Assembly (NCBI RefSeq): GCF_003254745.1
Contig: NZ_QKXH01000009.1
Span: forward strand, 62,001-126,000
Length of the DNA: 64,000 nt
Reading direction: 5' to 3'
DNA from: Flavobacterium aquariorum
Lineage (GTDB): Bacteria > Bacteroidota > Bacteroidia > Flavobacteriales > Flavobacteriaceae
Shown here one piece after another: positions 24,991 through 34,215 of this stretch. The notes under the pieces are model-generated. The model had not been told where the DNA came from and made no database searches. It saw only the letters and a list, made by a program, of their open reading frames with translations. Position numbers and translations under genes: made by a program. Each line of letters begins with the position of its first letter. The first letter of the stretch is position 1.

Positions 24991-25464
24991 CTATATTTTG
25001 TTCTCCATATTCTTTTTTGTCAAAACATAATCTGGAAGTTCTTTTAAAAATTCGTATTTCTCATTTTCGAAATCCATTAGACAAAAATAATGATTAAGTC
25101 CGTTGGTTACCATCAAAAATTCAGCTTCCAAAGTCATATTATATCTCGCAATTTGATCAAAAGTCGCTTGTGCAATTTTAACTTCTGGTGCTTTGCATTC
25201 GATTAATATTAAAATAGTGCCATTTGGATTGAAAACCACAACATCATAGCGCTTACGCAAACCATTGACCATTAACACTTTTTCTACATTAATAAGGGAT
25301 ATTGGATATTTTTTTTCGTCCAATAAAAAATGTATAACATGTTGACGAACCCATTCTTCGGGTGTAAGAATGATGAATTTTTTCCTGATTGCATCAAAAA
25401 TTGATACTTTATTTTCGCTATTTTTGAAACGAAAAGTATAGGAAGGAAAATTGAGTTTTTGCAT
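24991..25464 (-). CDS. Stand-alone HsdR N-terminal (type I restriction) domain protein
   Basis: 157 aa nuclease-fold protein of the HSDR_N type. It has the PD-(D/E)xK-like core YDVVVFNPNGTILILIECKAPEVK, with D, and E-x-K in the strand. The N-terminal part IRKKFIILTPEEWVRQHVIHFLL is family-typical. No hsdM or hsdS genes are near, and single-domain proteins of this kind are common in Bacteroidota next to holA; they are not part of a restriction system as far as is known. The -7 box TACTTTTG ends only 4 bases before the ATG, so the mRNA is probably leaderless. Confidence 0.85.
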   Translation of the reverse strand: MQKLNFPSYTFRFKNSENKVSIFDAIRKKFIILTPEEWVRQHVIHFLLDEKKYPISLINVEKVLMVNGLRKRYDVVVFNPNGTILILIECKAPEVKIAQATFDQIARYNMTLEAEFLMVTNGLNHYFCLMDFENEKYEFLKELPDYVLTKKNMENKI

Positions 25465-25468
25465 GAAG

Positions 25469-25476
25469 CAAAAGTA
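25469..25476 (-). promoter_or_regulatory. -7 promoter box directly before a start codon (leaderless)
   Basis: Minus strand reads TACTTTTG-CTTC-ATG; same 4-base distance as at 21561-21573. Confidence 0.6.
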
Positions 25477-25477
25477 T

Positions 25478-25540
25478 TAAATAAGTTTTAAGGTTTTAGT
25501 TTTTGAAATCTAAAATCTAAAATTTGAAATCTAAATTAAA
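25478..25540. repeat. Intergenic word repeat (AAATCTAAAATCTAAAAT type)
   Basis: Near-tandem AAATCTAAAATC words preceded by TTTTAAGGTTTTAG, facing each other, between the divergent HSDR_N and holA genes. Confidence 0.5.
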
Positions 25541-25541
25541 A

Positions 25542-26546
25542 ATGGACGAAGTTGTAAAGATTGTAAATGATATAAAGGCAGGAAACATCAAACCCATTTA
25601 TTTTTTGATGGGAGAAGAGCCTTATTACATTGACAAATTATCAGAATATATTGAAGCAAATATTTTATCCGACGAGGAAAAAGGTTTCAATCAAACTGTT
25701 TTATATGGCAGAGATGTCACTGTTGAAGATATTGTTTCGACAGCTAAACGATATCCAATGATGGCTGACCGCCAGGTAGTCATTGTCAAAGAAGCCCAAG
25801 AATTATCCAGAACAATCGACAAAATTGAAAGTTATGCAGAAAACCCAATGCCTTCAACCGTTTTGGTGTTTTGTTACAAATACAAGACCTTAGATAAACG
25901 AAAAAAAGTCACTAAACTTTTGTCCAAAAATGGGATCGTTTATGAAAGTAAAAAACTATATGAAAATCAGGTCGGGGATTGGATTAAACGTGTATTAGCA
26001 GGAAAAAAATACACTATTGAACCCAAAGCTTCCGCTATATTGGTCGAGTTTCTAGGAACCGATTTGAGTAAAATCAATAATGAACTGGAAAAACTGCAAA
26101 TCATATTGCCTGCAGGAACTACTATTTCAGCCAAAGACATAGAAGAAAATATTGGGTTCAGTAAAGACTATAATGTCTTTGAATTACGAAAAGCCATTGG
26201 CGAACGCGACCAACTGAAAGCCTATAAAATTGCCGATAATTTTGCACAAAATCCAAAAGACAATCCAATAGTAATGACAACCGGTTTGGTATTTGGTTTT
26301 TTCGTACAATTATTGAAATACCATGGTTTAAAAGATAAAAATCCTAAAAATGTGGCCTCCGCTTTGGGTGTGAATCCATTTTTTTTAAAAGATTATGATG
26401 TTGCGGTCAAAAATTATCCGATGAGAAAAGTGAGTCAGATTGTAGCTTCATTACGAGATACCGATGTAAAAAGTAAAGGAGTTGGTGCCAACAGTTTGTC
26501 ACAGGCTGATTTGTTAAGAGAAATGCTTTATAAAATATTTAATTAA
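25542..26546 (+). CDS. holA: DNA polymerase III subunit delta (HolA)
   Basis: Clamp-loader subunit that opens the sliding clamp. 334 aa. Start at the ATG 25542; the frame also contains a TTG 18 bases upstream that lies in a repeat. Features: GNIKPIYFLMGEEPYYIDKLSEYIE (N-terminal domain I, degenerate AAA+), the helical linker SAILVEFLGTDLSKINNELEKLQI, and the C-terminal collar domain VFGFFVQLLKYHGLKDKNPKNVASALGVNPFFLKDY. Essential replication gene. The pullulanase gene starts 13 bases after its stop. Confidence 0.93.
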   Translation: MDEVVKIVNDIKAGNIKPIYFLMGEEPYYIDKLSEYIEANILSDEEKGFNQTVLYGRDVTVEDIVSTAKRYPMMADRQVVIVKEAQELSRTIDKIESYAENPMPSTVLVFCYKYKTLDKRKKVTKLLSKNGIVYESKKLYENQVGDWIKRVLAGKKYTIEPKASAILVEFLGTDLSKINNELEKLQIILPAGTTISAKDIEENIGFSKDYNVFELRKAIGERDQLKAYKIADNFAQNPKDNPIVMTTGLVFGFFVQLLKYHGLKDKNPKNVASALGVNPFFLKDYDVAVKNYPMRKVSQIVASLRDTDVKSKGVGANSLSQADLLREMLYKIFN

Positions 26547-26559
26547 AAACAATTATACT

Positions 26560-28578
26560 ATGTTTGGTTCCGCTAAAAAATTCCATTTCATAATTGGTTT
26601 ACTTCTCACAGCAAATTTAGCCATGTCACAAAATTCAAAAATAAACACCATTCAATATGCTTCTTTCGATGCTTATCCCGTTTATTTGAAAGATGATTTA
26701 GGCGTAAATTACACTAGTAACAAAACCACGATTAAATTATGGAGTCCCAATGTTGAAGAAACCAAAATCAATTTTTACAAACAAGGCAATGGGGGTGAAG
26801 CCACAGCAACTAAAAGTCTAGATTACGACCCAAAAACCGGAGTTTGGCAAATTGTTTTAGATGGTAATTATCACAATACTTATTATACTTTTCAGGTAAA
26901 AAGTAATGAAAATTGGTCCAAAGAAATGCCCGATCCTTATGCAAAAGGAGTTGGTGTCAACGGAAATAGAGGTTTAATATTCGATCCAAAACAAACGAAT
27001 CCTTCGAACTGGAAAACCGACAAGCAGCCTCCTTTAAAATCTGTTTCGGACATTATACTATATGAAGCTCATGTCCGTGATTTTTCTATCGACCCGTCAT
27101 CAGGAGTAAGAAACAAAGGGAAATTTCTTGGCATTGCGGAGAAAAACACTAAAAACACTTTTGGAGAAGCAACAGGATTAGACCATTTAAAAGAGTTAGG
27201 AATTACCCATTTGCATTTGCTTCCAGTATTTGATTACAAATCTATTGACGAGACTTCATTAGATAAAAACCAATACAATTGGGGATATGATCCACAGAAT
27301 TACAACTCTTTAGAAGGATCGTATTCAACAAACCCTTTTGATGGTTTAGTTCGCATGAAGGAATACAAACAAATGGTTTTGGCATTGCACGAAGCTAAAA
27401 TTCGACTGGTAATGGATGTGGTTTACAATCACACCAGTTCTACCGATATTTTTGACCAATTGGTTCCTGGTTATTATTACAGAAGTTGGCCTGATGGAAA
27501 ACGCTCGGATGCTACAGCTTGTGGAAATGAATTTGCCTCCGACCGAATCATGGCTCGACAATTCATGTTGGAATCCCTCAAATATTGGGTAAAAGAATAT
27601 CATATTGATGGATTTAGATTTGATTTAATGGCTGTGCATGATATTGAAACAATGAATGCTATTTCGGCAACATTAAAAGAAATCAACCCGAGTATTTTTC
27701 TATACGGTGAAGGATGGACAGCAGGAGATTCCCCTCTACCAATAGAAAAGAGAGCCTTAAAAAACAATGTTAAAAAGTTAAATGATATTGCGGTTTTCTC
27801 AGATGACATAAGAGATGGTGTAAAAGGGCACTGGTCTAATGTTACTGAAAAAGGTTTTGCAAGCGGAAATCCAAATTATAAAGAAGTAATTCAATTTGGA
27901 ATTGTAGCTTCTACAAATCATCCGCAAATAAAATATGATTCTAAAAGAAGTTATGGTCAATTTCCTTATGCTGACAGTCCGACAAAAGTTATTGGATATG
28001 TTTCCTGTCACGACAACAACACTTTGTATGATAAACTAAAAATAGCTAATCCAAAAGCAACTGAAAAGGAATTGATTCAAATGGATAAACTGGCTAATAC
28101 CATTGTTTTGACTTCACAAAGCATTCCTTTTTTGCACATGGGAGAAGAAATGAAACGTACCAAAATGGGAGTGGAGAACTCCTATAAATCACCTGACAGC
28201 ATCAATAAAATCAATTGGAACTGGAAACACGAAAACAAAGAGTTGGTTCAATATTATAAAAATCTAATTGCACTAAGAAATAATCATCCAGCCTTTAAAA
28301 TGACATCTGAAAAGATGATTCAAGAACATTTGGAATTCTTGGAAATTGATTCTCCTTTATTAGTAGCGTATACATTGAAAAATTATGCTAATGGGGATAA
28401 ATGGAAGAATATCAGAGTTTATTTTAATGGAGATGAAAAAGAAGCACAACAGCCACTTGACGGAACATGGAAAATAGTTTGCAATGGCGAAATAATCAAT
28501 CAAAACGGTATTGAAATCATTAAAAATCAATCTGTAAGAATCCCAAGCAGAAGTGCCGTAATTTTGTATCAGGAATAA
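26560..28578 (+). CDS. pulA: Type I pullulanase (GH13), exported
   Basis: Cleaves alpha-1,6 links in pullulan and branched starch/glycogen. 672 aa. A signal peptide (ends near NLAMSQ) is followed by a CBM48/E-set domain (NKTTIKLWSPNVEETKINFYKQG), the type I signature YNWGYDPQNYN (about residue 240), and GH13 regions: DVVYNHTS, GFRFDLMAVHD (nucleophile Asp), LYGEGW (acid/base Glu) and SCHDNNTLYD. The C-terminal domain is beta-sandwich. Length matches the family. Close behind holA, which is probably incidental. No other starch-utilisation genes (susC/D) adjoin. Confidence 0.95.
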   Translation: MFGSAKKFHFIIGLLLTANLAMSQNSKINTIQYASFDAYPVYLKDDLGVNYTSNKTTIKLWSPNVEETKINFYKQGNGGEATATKSLDYDPKTGVWQIVLDGNYHNTYYTFQVKSNENWSKEMPDPYAKGVGVNGNRGLIFDPKQTNPSNWKTDKQPPLKSVSDIILYEAHVRDFSIDPSSGVRNKGKFLGIAEKNTKNTFGEATGLDHLKELGITHLHLLPVFDYKSIDETSLDKNQYNWGYDPQNYNSLEGSYSTNPFDGLVRMKEYKQMVLALHEAKIRLVMDVVYNHTSSTDIFDQLVPGYYYRSWPDGKRSDATACGNEFASDRIMARQFMLESLKYWVKEYHIDGFRFDLMAVHDIETMNAISATLKEINPSIFLYGEGWTAGDSPLPIEKRALKNNVKKLNDIAVFSDDIRDGVKGHWSNVTEKGFASGNPNYKEVIQFGIVASTNHPQIKYDSKRSYGQFPYADSPTKVIGYVSCHDNNTLYDKLKIANPKATEKELIQMDKLANTIVLTSQSIPFLHMGEEMKRTKMGVENSYKSPDSINKINWNWKHENKELVQYYKNLIALRNNHPAFKMTSEKMIQEHLEFLEIDSPLLVAYTLKNYANGDKWKNIRVYFNGDEKEAQQPLDGTWKIVCNGEIINQNGIEIIKNQSVRIPSRSAVILYQE

Positions 28579-28653
28579 TTATTTTAATTAAAAAATGTGC
28601 TGAAAAATATCGATATTTGCAGCTCTCTAAAAACAAATAATACAATTATAGGA

Positions 28654-28830
28654 ATGAATAAAAACACTATTCTTGGATGGGCGACCTTTATAATGATAGT
28701 CATGGGATTATTATTGATAGGATTAGGAGCTTTTCGATACGACGATGTGGCAGGCTGGGGATTTGCAGCTGTAGGATTTGGTTTTTTAGCTAATGCTTGG
28801 GTATTTAGTTCTCTTAAAGGAAGGGTTTAA
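28654..28830 (+). CDS. CAL67264 family small membrane protein
   Basis: 58 aa, with two membrane helices (ILGWATFIMIVMGLLLIGLGAF and GWGFAAVGFGFLANAWVFSSL) separated by the short loop RYDDVA. The sequence matches a small membrane protein found widely in flavobacteria; function unknown. The ATG at 28654 has AGGA just before it; the frame runs 19 codons further upstream without a membrane-like start. Followed 51 bp later by ettA. Confidence 0.85.
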   Translation: MNKNTILGWATFIMIVMGLLLIGLGAFRYDDVAGWGFAAVGFGFLANAWVFSSLKGRV

Positions 28831-28881
28831 TTTGCATTCAAAACCAATAATTAATCACATAATAAATTAAAACATTTAAAT

Positions 28882-30573
28882 ATGTCAGACGATAAGAAAG
28901 TAATTTTCTCAATGCAAAAATTGAGTAAAACGTATCAAGGAGCAGATAAACCAGTGCTTAAAAATATCTATTTAAGTTTCTTTTACGGAGCCAAAATAGG
29001 TATTTTAGGTTTAAATGGTTCTGGAAAATCTTCTCTTTTAAAAATTATTGCAGGAGTTGATAAAAACTATCAGGGGGATGTTGTTTTTCAACCAGGTTAC
29101 ACTGTTGGATATTTAGAGCAAGATCCTATTCTTGATGATTCAAAAACCGTGATCGAAATTGTTCGTGAAGGTGCCGCCGAAACAATGGCAGTTTTGGAAG
29201 AATACAACCAAATCAATGATTTGTTTGGTCTCCCGGAAAACTATGAAGATCCGGATAAAATGGATAAATTAATGGATCGTCAAGCTGCATTACAAGACAA
29301 AATTGATGCATTGGGAGCCTGGGAAATTGATACGAAATTAGAAATCGCGATGGATGCTTTGCGCACACCAGAGGGAGATACACCAATTAAAAACCTTTCA
29401 GGAGGAGAACGTCGTCGTGTGGCTTTATGCCGTTTGTTATTACAGCAACCAGACGTTTTGCTTCTGGATGAGCCTACGAATCACTTGGATGCTGAAAGTG
29501 TACTTTGGTTAGAACAACACTTAGCACAATATTCAGGAACTGTAATTGCAGTAACACACGACAGGTATTTCTTGGATAACGTTGCAGGTTGGATTTTGGA
29601 ATTGGATAGAGGCGAAGGTATTCCTTGGAAAGGAAACTACTCCTCATGGTTAGACCAAAAATCAAACCGTATGGCACAGGAAGAAAAAGTGGCTTCTAAA
29701 CGCAGAAAAACTTTAGAGCGTGAGTTAGAATGGGTTCGTCAAGGCGCAAAAGGCCGTCAAACCAAACAGAAAGCACGTTTACAGAATTACGATAAACTCT
29801 TGAACGAAGACCAAAAACAATTGGATGAAAACTTGGAAATCTATATTCCAAATGGACCTCGTTTAGGAACTAATGTTATTGAAGCCAAAAATGTAGCTAA
29901 AGCTTTTGGAGACAAATTATTATATGATAATTTGAATTTTACTTTGCCACAAGCTGGAATTGTTGGAATTATTGGGCCAAATGGTGCTGGTAAATCTACC
30001 ATTTTCAAAATGATTATGGGAGAAGAAAAACCAGATAGTGGAGAATTTCTGATTGGTGACACTGTAAAAATTGCTTATGTAGATCAAGCACATTCGAATA
30101 TTGATCCGAATAAATCCATTTGGGAAAATTTTGCCGATGGACAGGAACTTATTATGATGGGCGGAAAACAAGTAAATTCAAGAGCCTATTTATCGCGTTT
30201 TAATTTTGGTGGAGGCGAACAAAACAAGAAAGTATCCATGCTTTCGGGTGGTGAAAGAAACCGTTTGCATCTTGCCATGACTTTGAAAGAAGAAGGAAAC
30301 GTATTGTTACTGGATGAGCCTACGAATGATTTGGACGTAAATACGCTTCGTGCACTCGAAGAAGGTTTGGAAAATTTCGCAGGTTGCGCAGTAGTGATTT
30401 CTCATGACAGATGGTTCTTAGACAGAATTTGTACTCATATACTAGCATTTGAAGGAAATTCTGAAGTGTATTATTTTGAAGGGGGATTCTCTGATTATGA
30501 GGAAAATAAAAAGAAACGTTTAGGTGGTGATTTAACTCCAAAACGATTGAAATACAGAAAATTGATTAGATAA
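28882..30573 (+). CDS. ettA: Energy-dependent translational throttle protein EttA (ABC-F)
   Basis: Soluble ABC-F ATPase that binds the ribosomal E site and gates entry into elongation according to ATP/ADP level. 563 aa, two ABC domains: Walker A GLNGSGKSS, signature LSGGERRRVALCRLLLQ, Walker B LLLDEPTNHLD in the first, and GPNGAGKST, LSGGERNRLHLAM, LLLDEPTNDLD in the second. The EttA-type arm in domain 1 (AETMAVLEEYNQINDLFG) and the linker of about 80 residues (KSNRMAQEEKVASKRRKTLERELEWVRQ) are present. A terminator follows. Confidence 0.96.
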   Translation: MSDDKKVIFSMQKLSKTYQGADKPVLKNIYLSFFYGAKIGILGLNGSGKSSLLKIIAGVDKNYQGDVVFQPGYTVGYLEQDPILDDSKTVIEIVREGAAETMAVLEEYNQINDLFGLPENYEDPDKMDKLMDRQAALQDKIDALGAWEIDTKLEIAMDALRTPEGDTPIKNLSGGERRRVALCRLLLQQPDVLLLDEPTNHLDAESVLWLEQHLAQYSGTVIAVTHDRYFLDNVAGWILELDRGEGIPWKGNYSSWLDQKSNRMAQEEKVASKRRKTLERELEWVRQGAKGRQTKQKARLQNYDKLLNEDQKQLDENLEIYIPNGPRLGTNVIEAKNVAKAFGDKLLYDNLNFTLPQAGIVGIIGPNGAGKSTIFKMIMGEEKPDSGEFLIGDTVKIAYVDQAHSNIDPNKSIWENFADGQELIMMGGKQVNSRAYLSRFNFGGGEQNKKVSMLSGGERNRLHLAMTLKEEGNVLLLDEPTNDLDVNTLRALEEGLENFAGCAVVISHDRWFLDRICTHILAFEGNSEVYYFEGGFSDYEENKKKRLGGDLTPKRLKYRKLIR

Positions 30574-30594
30574 TACTATTTTCTATAAAAATGC

Positions 30595-30632
30595 AAAAGA
30601 GGATGTCCACAGAAAGGCATCCTCTTTTTTTT
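30595..30632 (+). terminator. Rho-independent terminator of ettA
   Basis: AGAGGATG / CATCCTCT stem with eight T. The remaining gene-free bases to 30853 are AT-rich with no further signal I can support. Confidence 0.85.
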
Positions 30633-30853
30633 AGACAAAAAAAACTAATCATTTCATTTTATCAGAATTCATCATCTTTATCACAGCTTCAATTTAAACC
30701 AATAATTACCAATCCGAAAACAACTACCATTATAAACGTATCGCTTTCACTATGAATAAAGTGACAAACCTCTTATAAAAATTAAATATTAAGATGTGTC
30801 AAATTTATGATATCAATACGTGTTAAGAGATGACATTTATCATAAAACCAGAA

Positions 30854-31270
30854 TTATTCTAAAAATTTTATTTTCAATTCAGGAGTTGGAATCATGCAAC
30901 TTTCCTTTTTACCATACCAATCGTATCTATTCTTGGCAATGTAGTCGTATAGGTAGTTTCTTATTCCAGTCGGAATAACTTTTAAAGCAGTTCCAAACGA
31001 AAATATTCCACCCAAACTCCTAGCAATTTGCAAAGCAGCATCAGACTTGTAATAGTAGGCGATTCCTGGTTCATACAAAACAATGCTGTCAATATTTTTG
31101 GCATCAATTCCAATATAGGCAAGGATTTCTTGCCCCAATTCTGATTGTAGTGCCACAAATCGGAAAGTATCTTTTTTATCGTGTTTAATAACGAATTGCA
31201 CTGCCGAATTGCAGAGATTACAAACGCCATCAAAGAGAATTATTTTTTTATTGGGAGGGAGGTTTTGCAT
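30854..31270 (-). CDS. DCC family thiol-disulfide oxidoreductase (DUF393)
   Basis: 138 aa. The family hallmark DGVCNLCNSAVQFVIKHD places CxxC at residues 16-19; also typical are FRFVALQSELGQ and the end NRYDWYGKKESCMIP. Named for the DxxCxxC motif; thioredoxin-like fold, probably a redox-active cytoplasmic protein; partner unknown. Ends just before and starts 19 bases after the DinB gene in the same direction, so the pair with the DinB protein may be co-transcribed. Confidence 0.9.
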   Translation of the reverse strand: MQNLPPNKKIILFDGVCNLCNSAVQFVIKHDKKDTFRFVALQSELGQEILAYIGIDAKNIDSIVLYEPGIAYYYKSDAALQIARSLGGIFSFGTALKVIPTGIRNYLYDYIAKNRYDWYGKKESCMIPTPELKIKFLE

Positions 31271-31289
31271 TTATTTGTTCTTCAGAAAC

Positions 31290-31814
31290 CTACACTTTTT
31301 TATTTATAATTTTTACTATTTCTGTTATTCTTGCCAAATGATGGTCATCATGTTCTGCTACAAATAAAAAAATATCCATTGTTCGCATTGGAATTTTTAG
31401 TCTTGGGTGAAGCGAGGATTTGAAAACCGTTTCTTCATCAATACTTTTGAGCAATGAAACTGTATGTTGTCTTATCTCTCTAAAACTACTAAGAAGATTT
31501 TCAATAGGTGTATCATTATGGTTTGCTAAATCTGTTTTTATATTTAGCAAGTCTGCAATGCGCAATTCTAACTGATTGTTTATTACATCTTCAAGTCTTC
31601 CTGTCCATAAAGGCTCAAGATCAATTAAATGCCCAACATTCTCTTTGATTGACCATGTATTATTAATTCTGTCTTCCAAAATTGTAGACGGTATTGATTT
31701 GAGCTTTTCCTCAAGTCTTATAGGTGTGCCAGAAAGACGTTCAATAATTGATGGAAAAATATTTTGCTCAGTTTCAAAATTAAATTTTCTGTCAAACCAT
31801 TTTATTTGTTCCAT
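31290..31814 (-). CDS. DinB family protein (four-helix bundle)
   Basis: 174 aa DinB/YfiT-like putative metal-dependent transferase, of the type linked to bacillithiol or other thiol chemistry in Firmicutes. The three metal-ligand histidines are at IKENVGHLIDLEPLW, in the middle helix (FREIRQHTVSLL), and EHDDHHLARI near the C-terminus. Function in Bacteroidota is not settled. Precedes the DCC gene and follows mutS2 in the same direction. Confidence 0.85.
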   Translation of the reverse strand: MEQIKWFDRKFNFETEQNIFPSIIERLSGTPIRLEEKLKSIPSTILEDRINNTWSIKENVGHLIDLEPLWTGRLEDVINNQLELRIADLLNIKTDLANHNDTPIENLLSSFREIRQHTVSLLKSIDEETVFKSSLHPRLKIPMRTMDIFLFVAEHDDHHLARITEIVKIINKKV

Positions 31815-31870
31815 AATTTATTTGTTTTTAAATAATTCCTAGAATAAATACTAAATACACTAACTAAATA

Positions 31871-34036
31871 TTACTTCTTACCCGCTTCCACAAATTCCAA
31901 ATCATCCAAACTTACTTTAGAAGTAAACAAGCCATAGTTAACCACAGCTTTGTTTTTCTCAATCTTATCAATGCTTCCCACTGATTTTCCATCCAGCATT
32001 CGAACTCTGTCACCAACTTTTAGAATAGGTTTTGGCTTCTCAATTACAGGTTTTAATTTCTTTTCTTTCTTTTCCTTTCGGATTTCTTCCACAACAACTG
32101 TAACTTCCTCAATAATTTCCTTTTTCTTCTGAATAATTGCTTTAGCCTCTTTCGGAGTGGCTTTTTTGCGTTTGGAATTTTCAATTTCGATGATTTTCAA
32201 AAACTCTCCAATCAGGTCTTTTTTGTTTTTATTATTGAAATATTTCTCGGCGATATCTTCTATTTTTTGACCAATGTAAATTGTCTTTTGATTGCTATCG
32301 TACAATTCTTGATAGCTTTCCAATTTTTGCTTGATTTTGACATTGATATTTTCCATTTTTTTGCTCTCTTCACGCGCTCGAGTTTCTTCCTCTTTGAGGT
32401 TTGTGGACGTTTTTTCCAATTTCGAGCGTTCCTTTTGCAAATTGGCTATCGTTTTATCAAAACGAACTTTTCCTATTTCAATTTTCTTTTTGGCACGATT
32501 GATTAAGCTAAAAGGGATTCCATTTTTCAAGGCCACTTCAAAAGTAAAAGAGCTTCCCGCTTGTCCCAAGACCAATTTATACATCGGTTCTAAAGATTTT
32601 TCGTCAAATAGCATGTTGGCATTGGTTGCATAAGGCAATTCATTAGCCAGAATTTTTAAGTTCGAATAATGCGTGGTGATCAATCCGAATGCTTCACGAT
32701 GATAAAACTCTTCCAAGAAGATTTCTGCCAAAGCACCTCCCAATTCCGGATCGGAACCCGTACCAAATTCATCAATCAAGAACATGGTTTTCTTGTTACA
32801 CTTTTTCAAAAAGTAGTTCATGTTCTTCAATCGATAACTATAAGTACTTAGGTGATTTTCAATAGATTGATTATCCCCAATATCTGTCAATATTCTATCA
32901 AACAGAAAGGTTTCACTGCGTTCATGAACAGGAATCAACATACCCGACTGCAGCATCAATTGCAATAAGCCAACGGTTTTCATCGAGATCGTTTTACCTC
33001 CGGCATTAGGACCAGAAATAACGATTATTCTATTTTCCTGACTTAATTCTATTGTTTGCGGATACGTAACTTCTTTTTTCTGTTTGTTATTCAAATACAA
33101 AATAGGATGATAGGCCTCTCTGAAATAAAGACGACGTTCCTCGGTAATAGTTGGTAAAATTCCGTTGATTCTATTGGCGTATTTAGCTTTGGCAGCAATC
33201 ACATCGATATCGCTCAGGAAATCCTGATATTGAATCAGCAGAGGCAAAAATGGACGAACTCCATTTGATAGCTGCTTTAGAATTCTTGTAATTTCCTCTT
33301 TTTCTTCATATTCCAAATTACTTAGTTCGCGAGAATATTTAAGAGTATTTTCGGGTTCTATGTAAGCAATACTTCCTGTTTTGGAACTTCCCAAAATAGA
33401 ACCTTTCACTTTTCGTCTGTACATGGCTAATACAGCCAAAACACGACGGTTTTGCACAAAACTCTCTTTGATATCATCCAAATACCCCAAGCTGTTGTAT
33501 TGAGTCAAAGCCGAACCAAAACTTTGATTGACTTTTCCTCGGACTAAATTCATTTCACGACGAATTTCCAATAATCGGGGAGAAGCATTGTCTTTTATCT
33601 CTCCGTATTTGTCCACCACAGCATCTACAAGCGTAATAATCTCTTTGGTTAGTTGAATCCCTGAACCTTTGGCGCAAAGATTCGGGTAATAATCATTGAA
33701 TTTATTTAAAAAAGTCAAAAGAACATTCGTCGTTTCTGATATTGTGGCAATTTTTCTAAAACCACCTACTTCCAGAAAACTGTCTTCGATGGCGAGAAAT
33801 TTTATTTCATATGTAATGGCATCAAAACCGTGATTCGGAATCGCATTGTTATTCTGGAAAGAGGAAACATACTCTGAAGTTTGCAACAATGCAGCCATCA
33901 AAGACTCTTTGTCTCTAAAAGGAGTTATTTCCAAGGCTTTTTGTTTTCCTATGTCGGTATTACAAATTTCGGAAATCGTTTCGAGAACCGTAGGAAATTG
34001 TAAATCTTGTAACGTTTTTTCGGTAATGGAGATCAT
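31871..34036 (-). CDS. mutS2: MutS2 family protein lacking the Smr nuclease domain
   Basis: 721 aa MutS paralogue. ABC ATPase motifs: Walker A GPNAGGKTISMKTVGLL, Q-loop, signature region STYSYRLKN, Walker B MFLIDEFGTGSDPELGGAL. N-terminal clamp LQDLQFPTVLETIS. After the ATPase comes a long coiled coil (about 505-600) and a Lys/Glu-rich linker, then a short KOW-like domain (ILKVGDRVRMLDGKSVGSIDKIE ... NYGLFTSKVSLDDLEFVE). The Smr endonuclease domain that ends typical MutS2 (about 780 aa) is missing, so this protein is unlikely to cut DNA; it may act in ribosome collision rescue or antirecombination. Confidence 0.92.
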   Translation of the reverse strand: MISITEKTLQDLQFPTVLETISEICNTDIGKQKALEITPFRDKESLMAALLQTSEYVSSFQNNNAIPNHGFDAITYEIKFLAIEDSFLEVGGFRKIATISETTNVLLTFLNKFNDYYPNLCAKGSGIQLTKEIITLVDAVVDKYGEIKDNASPRLLEIRREMNLVRGKVNQSFGSALTQYNSLGYLDDIKESFVQNRRVLAVLAMYRRKVKGSILGSSKTGSIAYIEPENTLKYSRELSNLEYEEKEEITRILKQLSNGVRPFLPLLIQYQDFLSDIDVIAAKAKYANRINGILPTITEERRLYFREAYHPILYLNNKQKKEVTYPQTIELSQENRIIVISGPNAGGKTISMKTVGLLQLMLQSGMLIPVHERSETFLFDRILTDIGDNQSIENHLSTYSYRLKNMNYFLKKCNKKTMFLIDEFGTGSDPELGGALAEIFLEEFYHREAFGLITTHYSNLKILANELPYATNANMLFDEKSLEPMYKLVLGQAGSSFTFEVALKNGIPFSLINRAKKKIEIGKVRFDKTIANLQKERSKLEKTSTNLKEEETRAREESKKMENINVKIKQKLESYQELYDSNQKTIYIGQKIEDIAEKYFNNKNKKDLIGEFLKIIEIENSKRKKATPKEAKAIIQKKKEIIEEVTVVVEEIRKEKKEKKLKPVIEKPKPILKVGDRVRMLDGKSVGSIDKIEKNKAVVNYGLFTSKVSLDDLEFVEAGKK

Positions 34037-34190
34037 TTAATAATTTGATTTTACGTTACAAAAATAAGGTTATTTAAGAAAGAAACATAGCCTTATTTTG
34101 CAGAGATTATAAGAGATAAAATCAAGAAGATTGGATTTTATTTTTAGCTTTTGTTTCGGTCCTTTTGCGAATCTCTTTCAAATCTTCATG

Positions 34191-34198
34191 TATCTTTG
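34191..34198 (+). promoter_or_regulatory. -7 promoter box of ung (TATCTTTG)
   Basis: TATCTTTG with TTTTG at 34163-34167; 17 bases before the ATG at 34216. Confidence 0.6.
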
Positions 34199-34215
34199 CA
34201 AAATAACTTTTGAAT

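Noticed and set aside
24991..25464. Part of a type I restriction-modification system
   Set aside because: Only the HsdR N-terminal domain is present, with no hsdM/hsdS or helicase domain; neighbours are holA and a glycosyltransferase.
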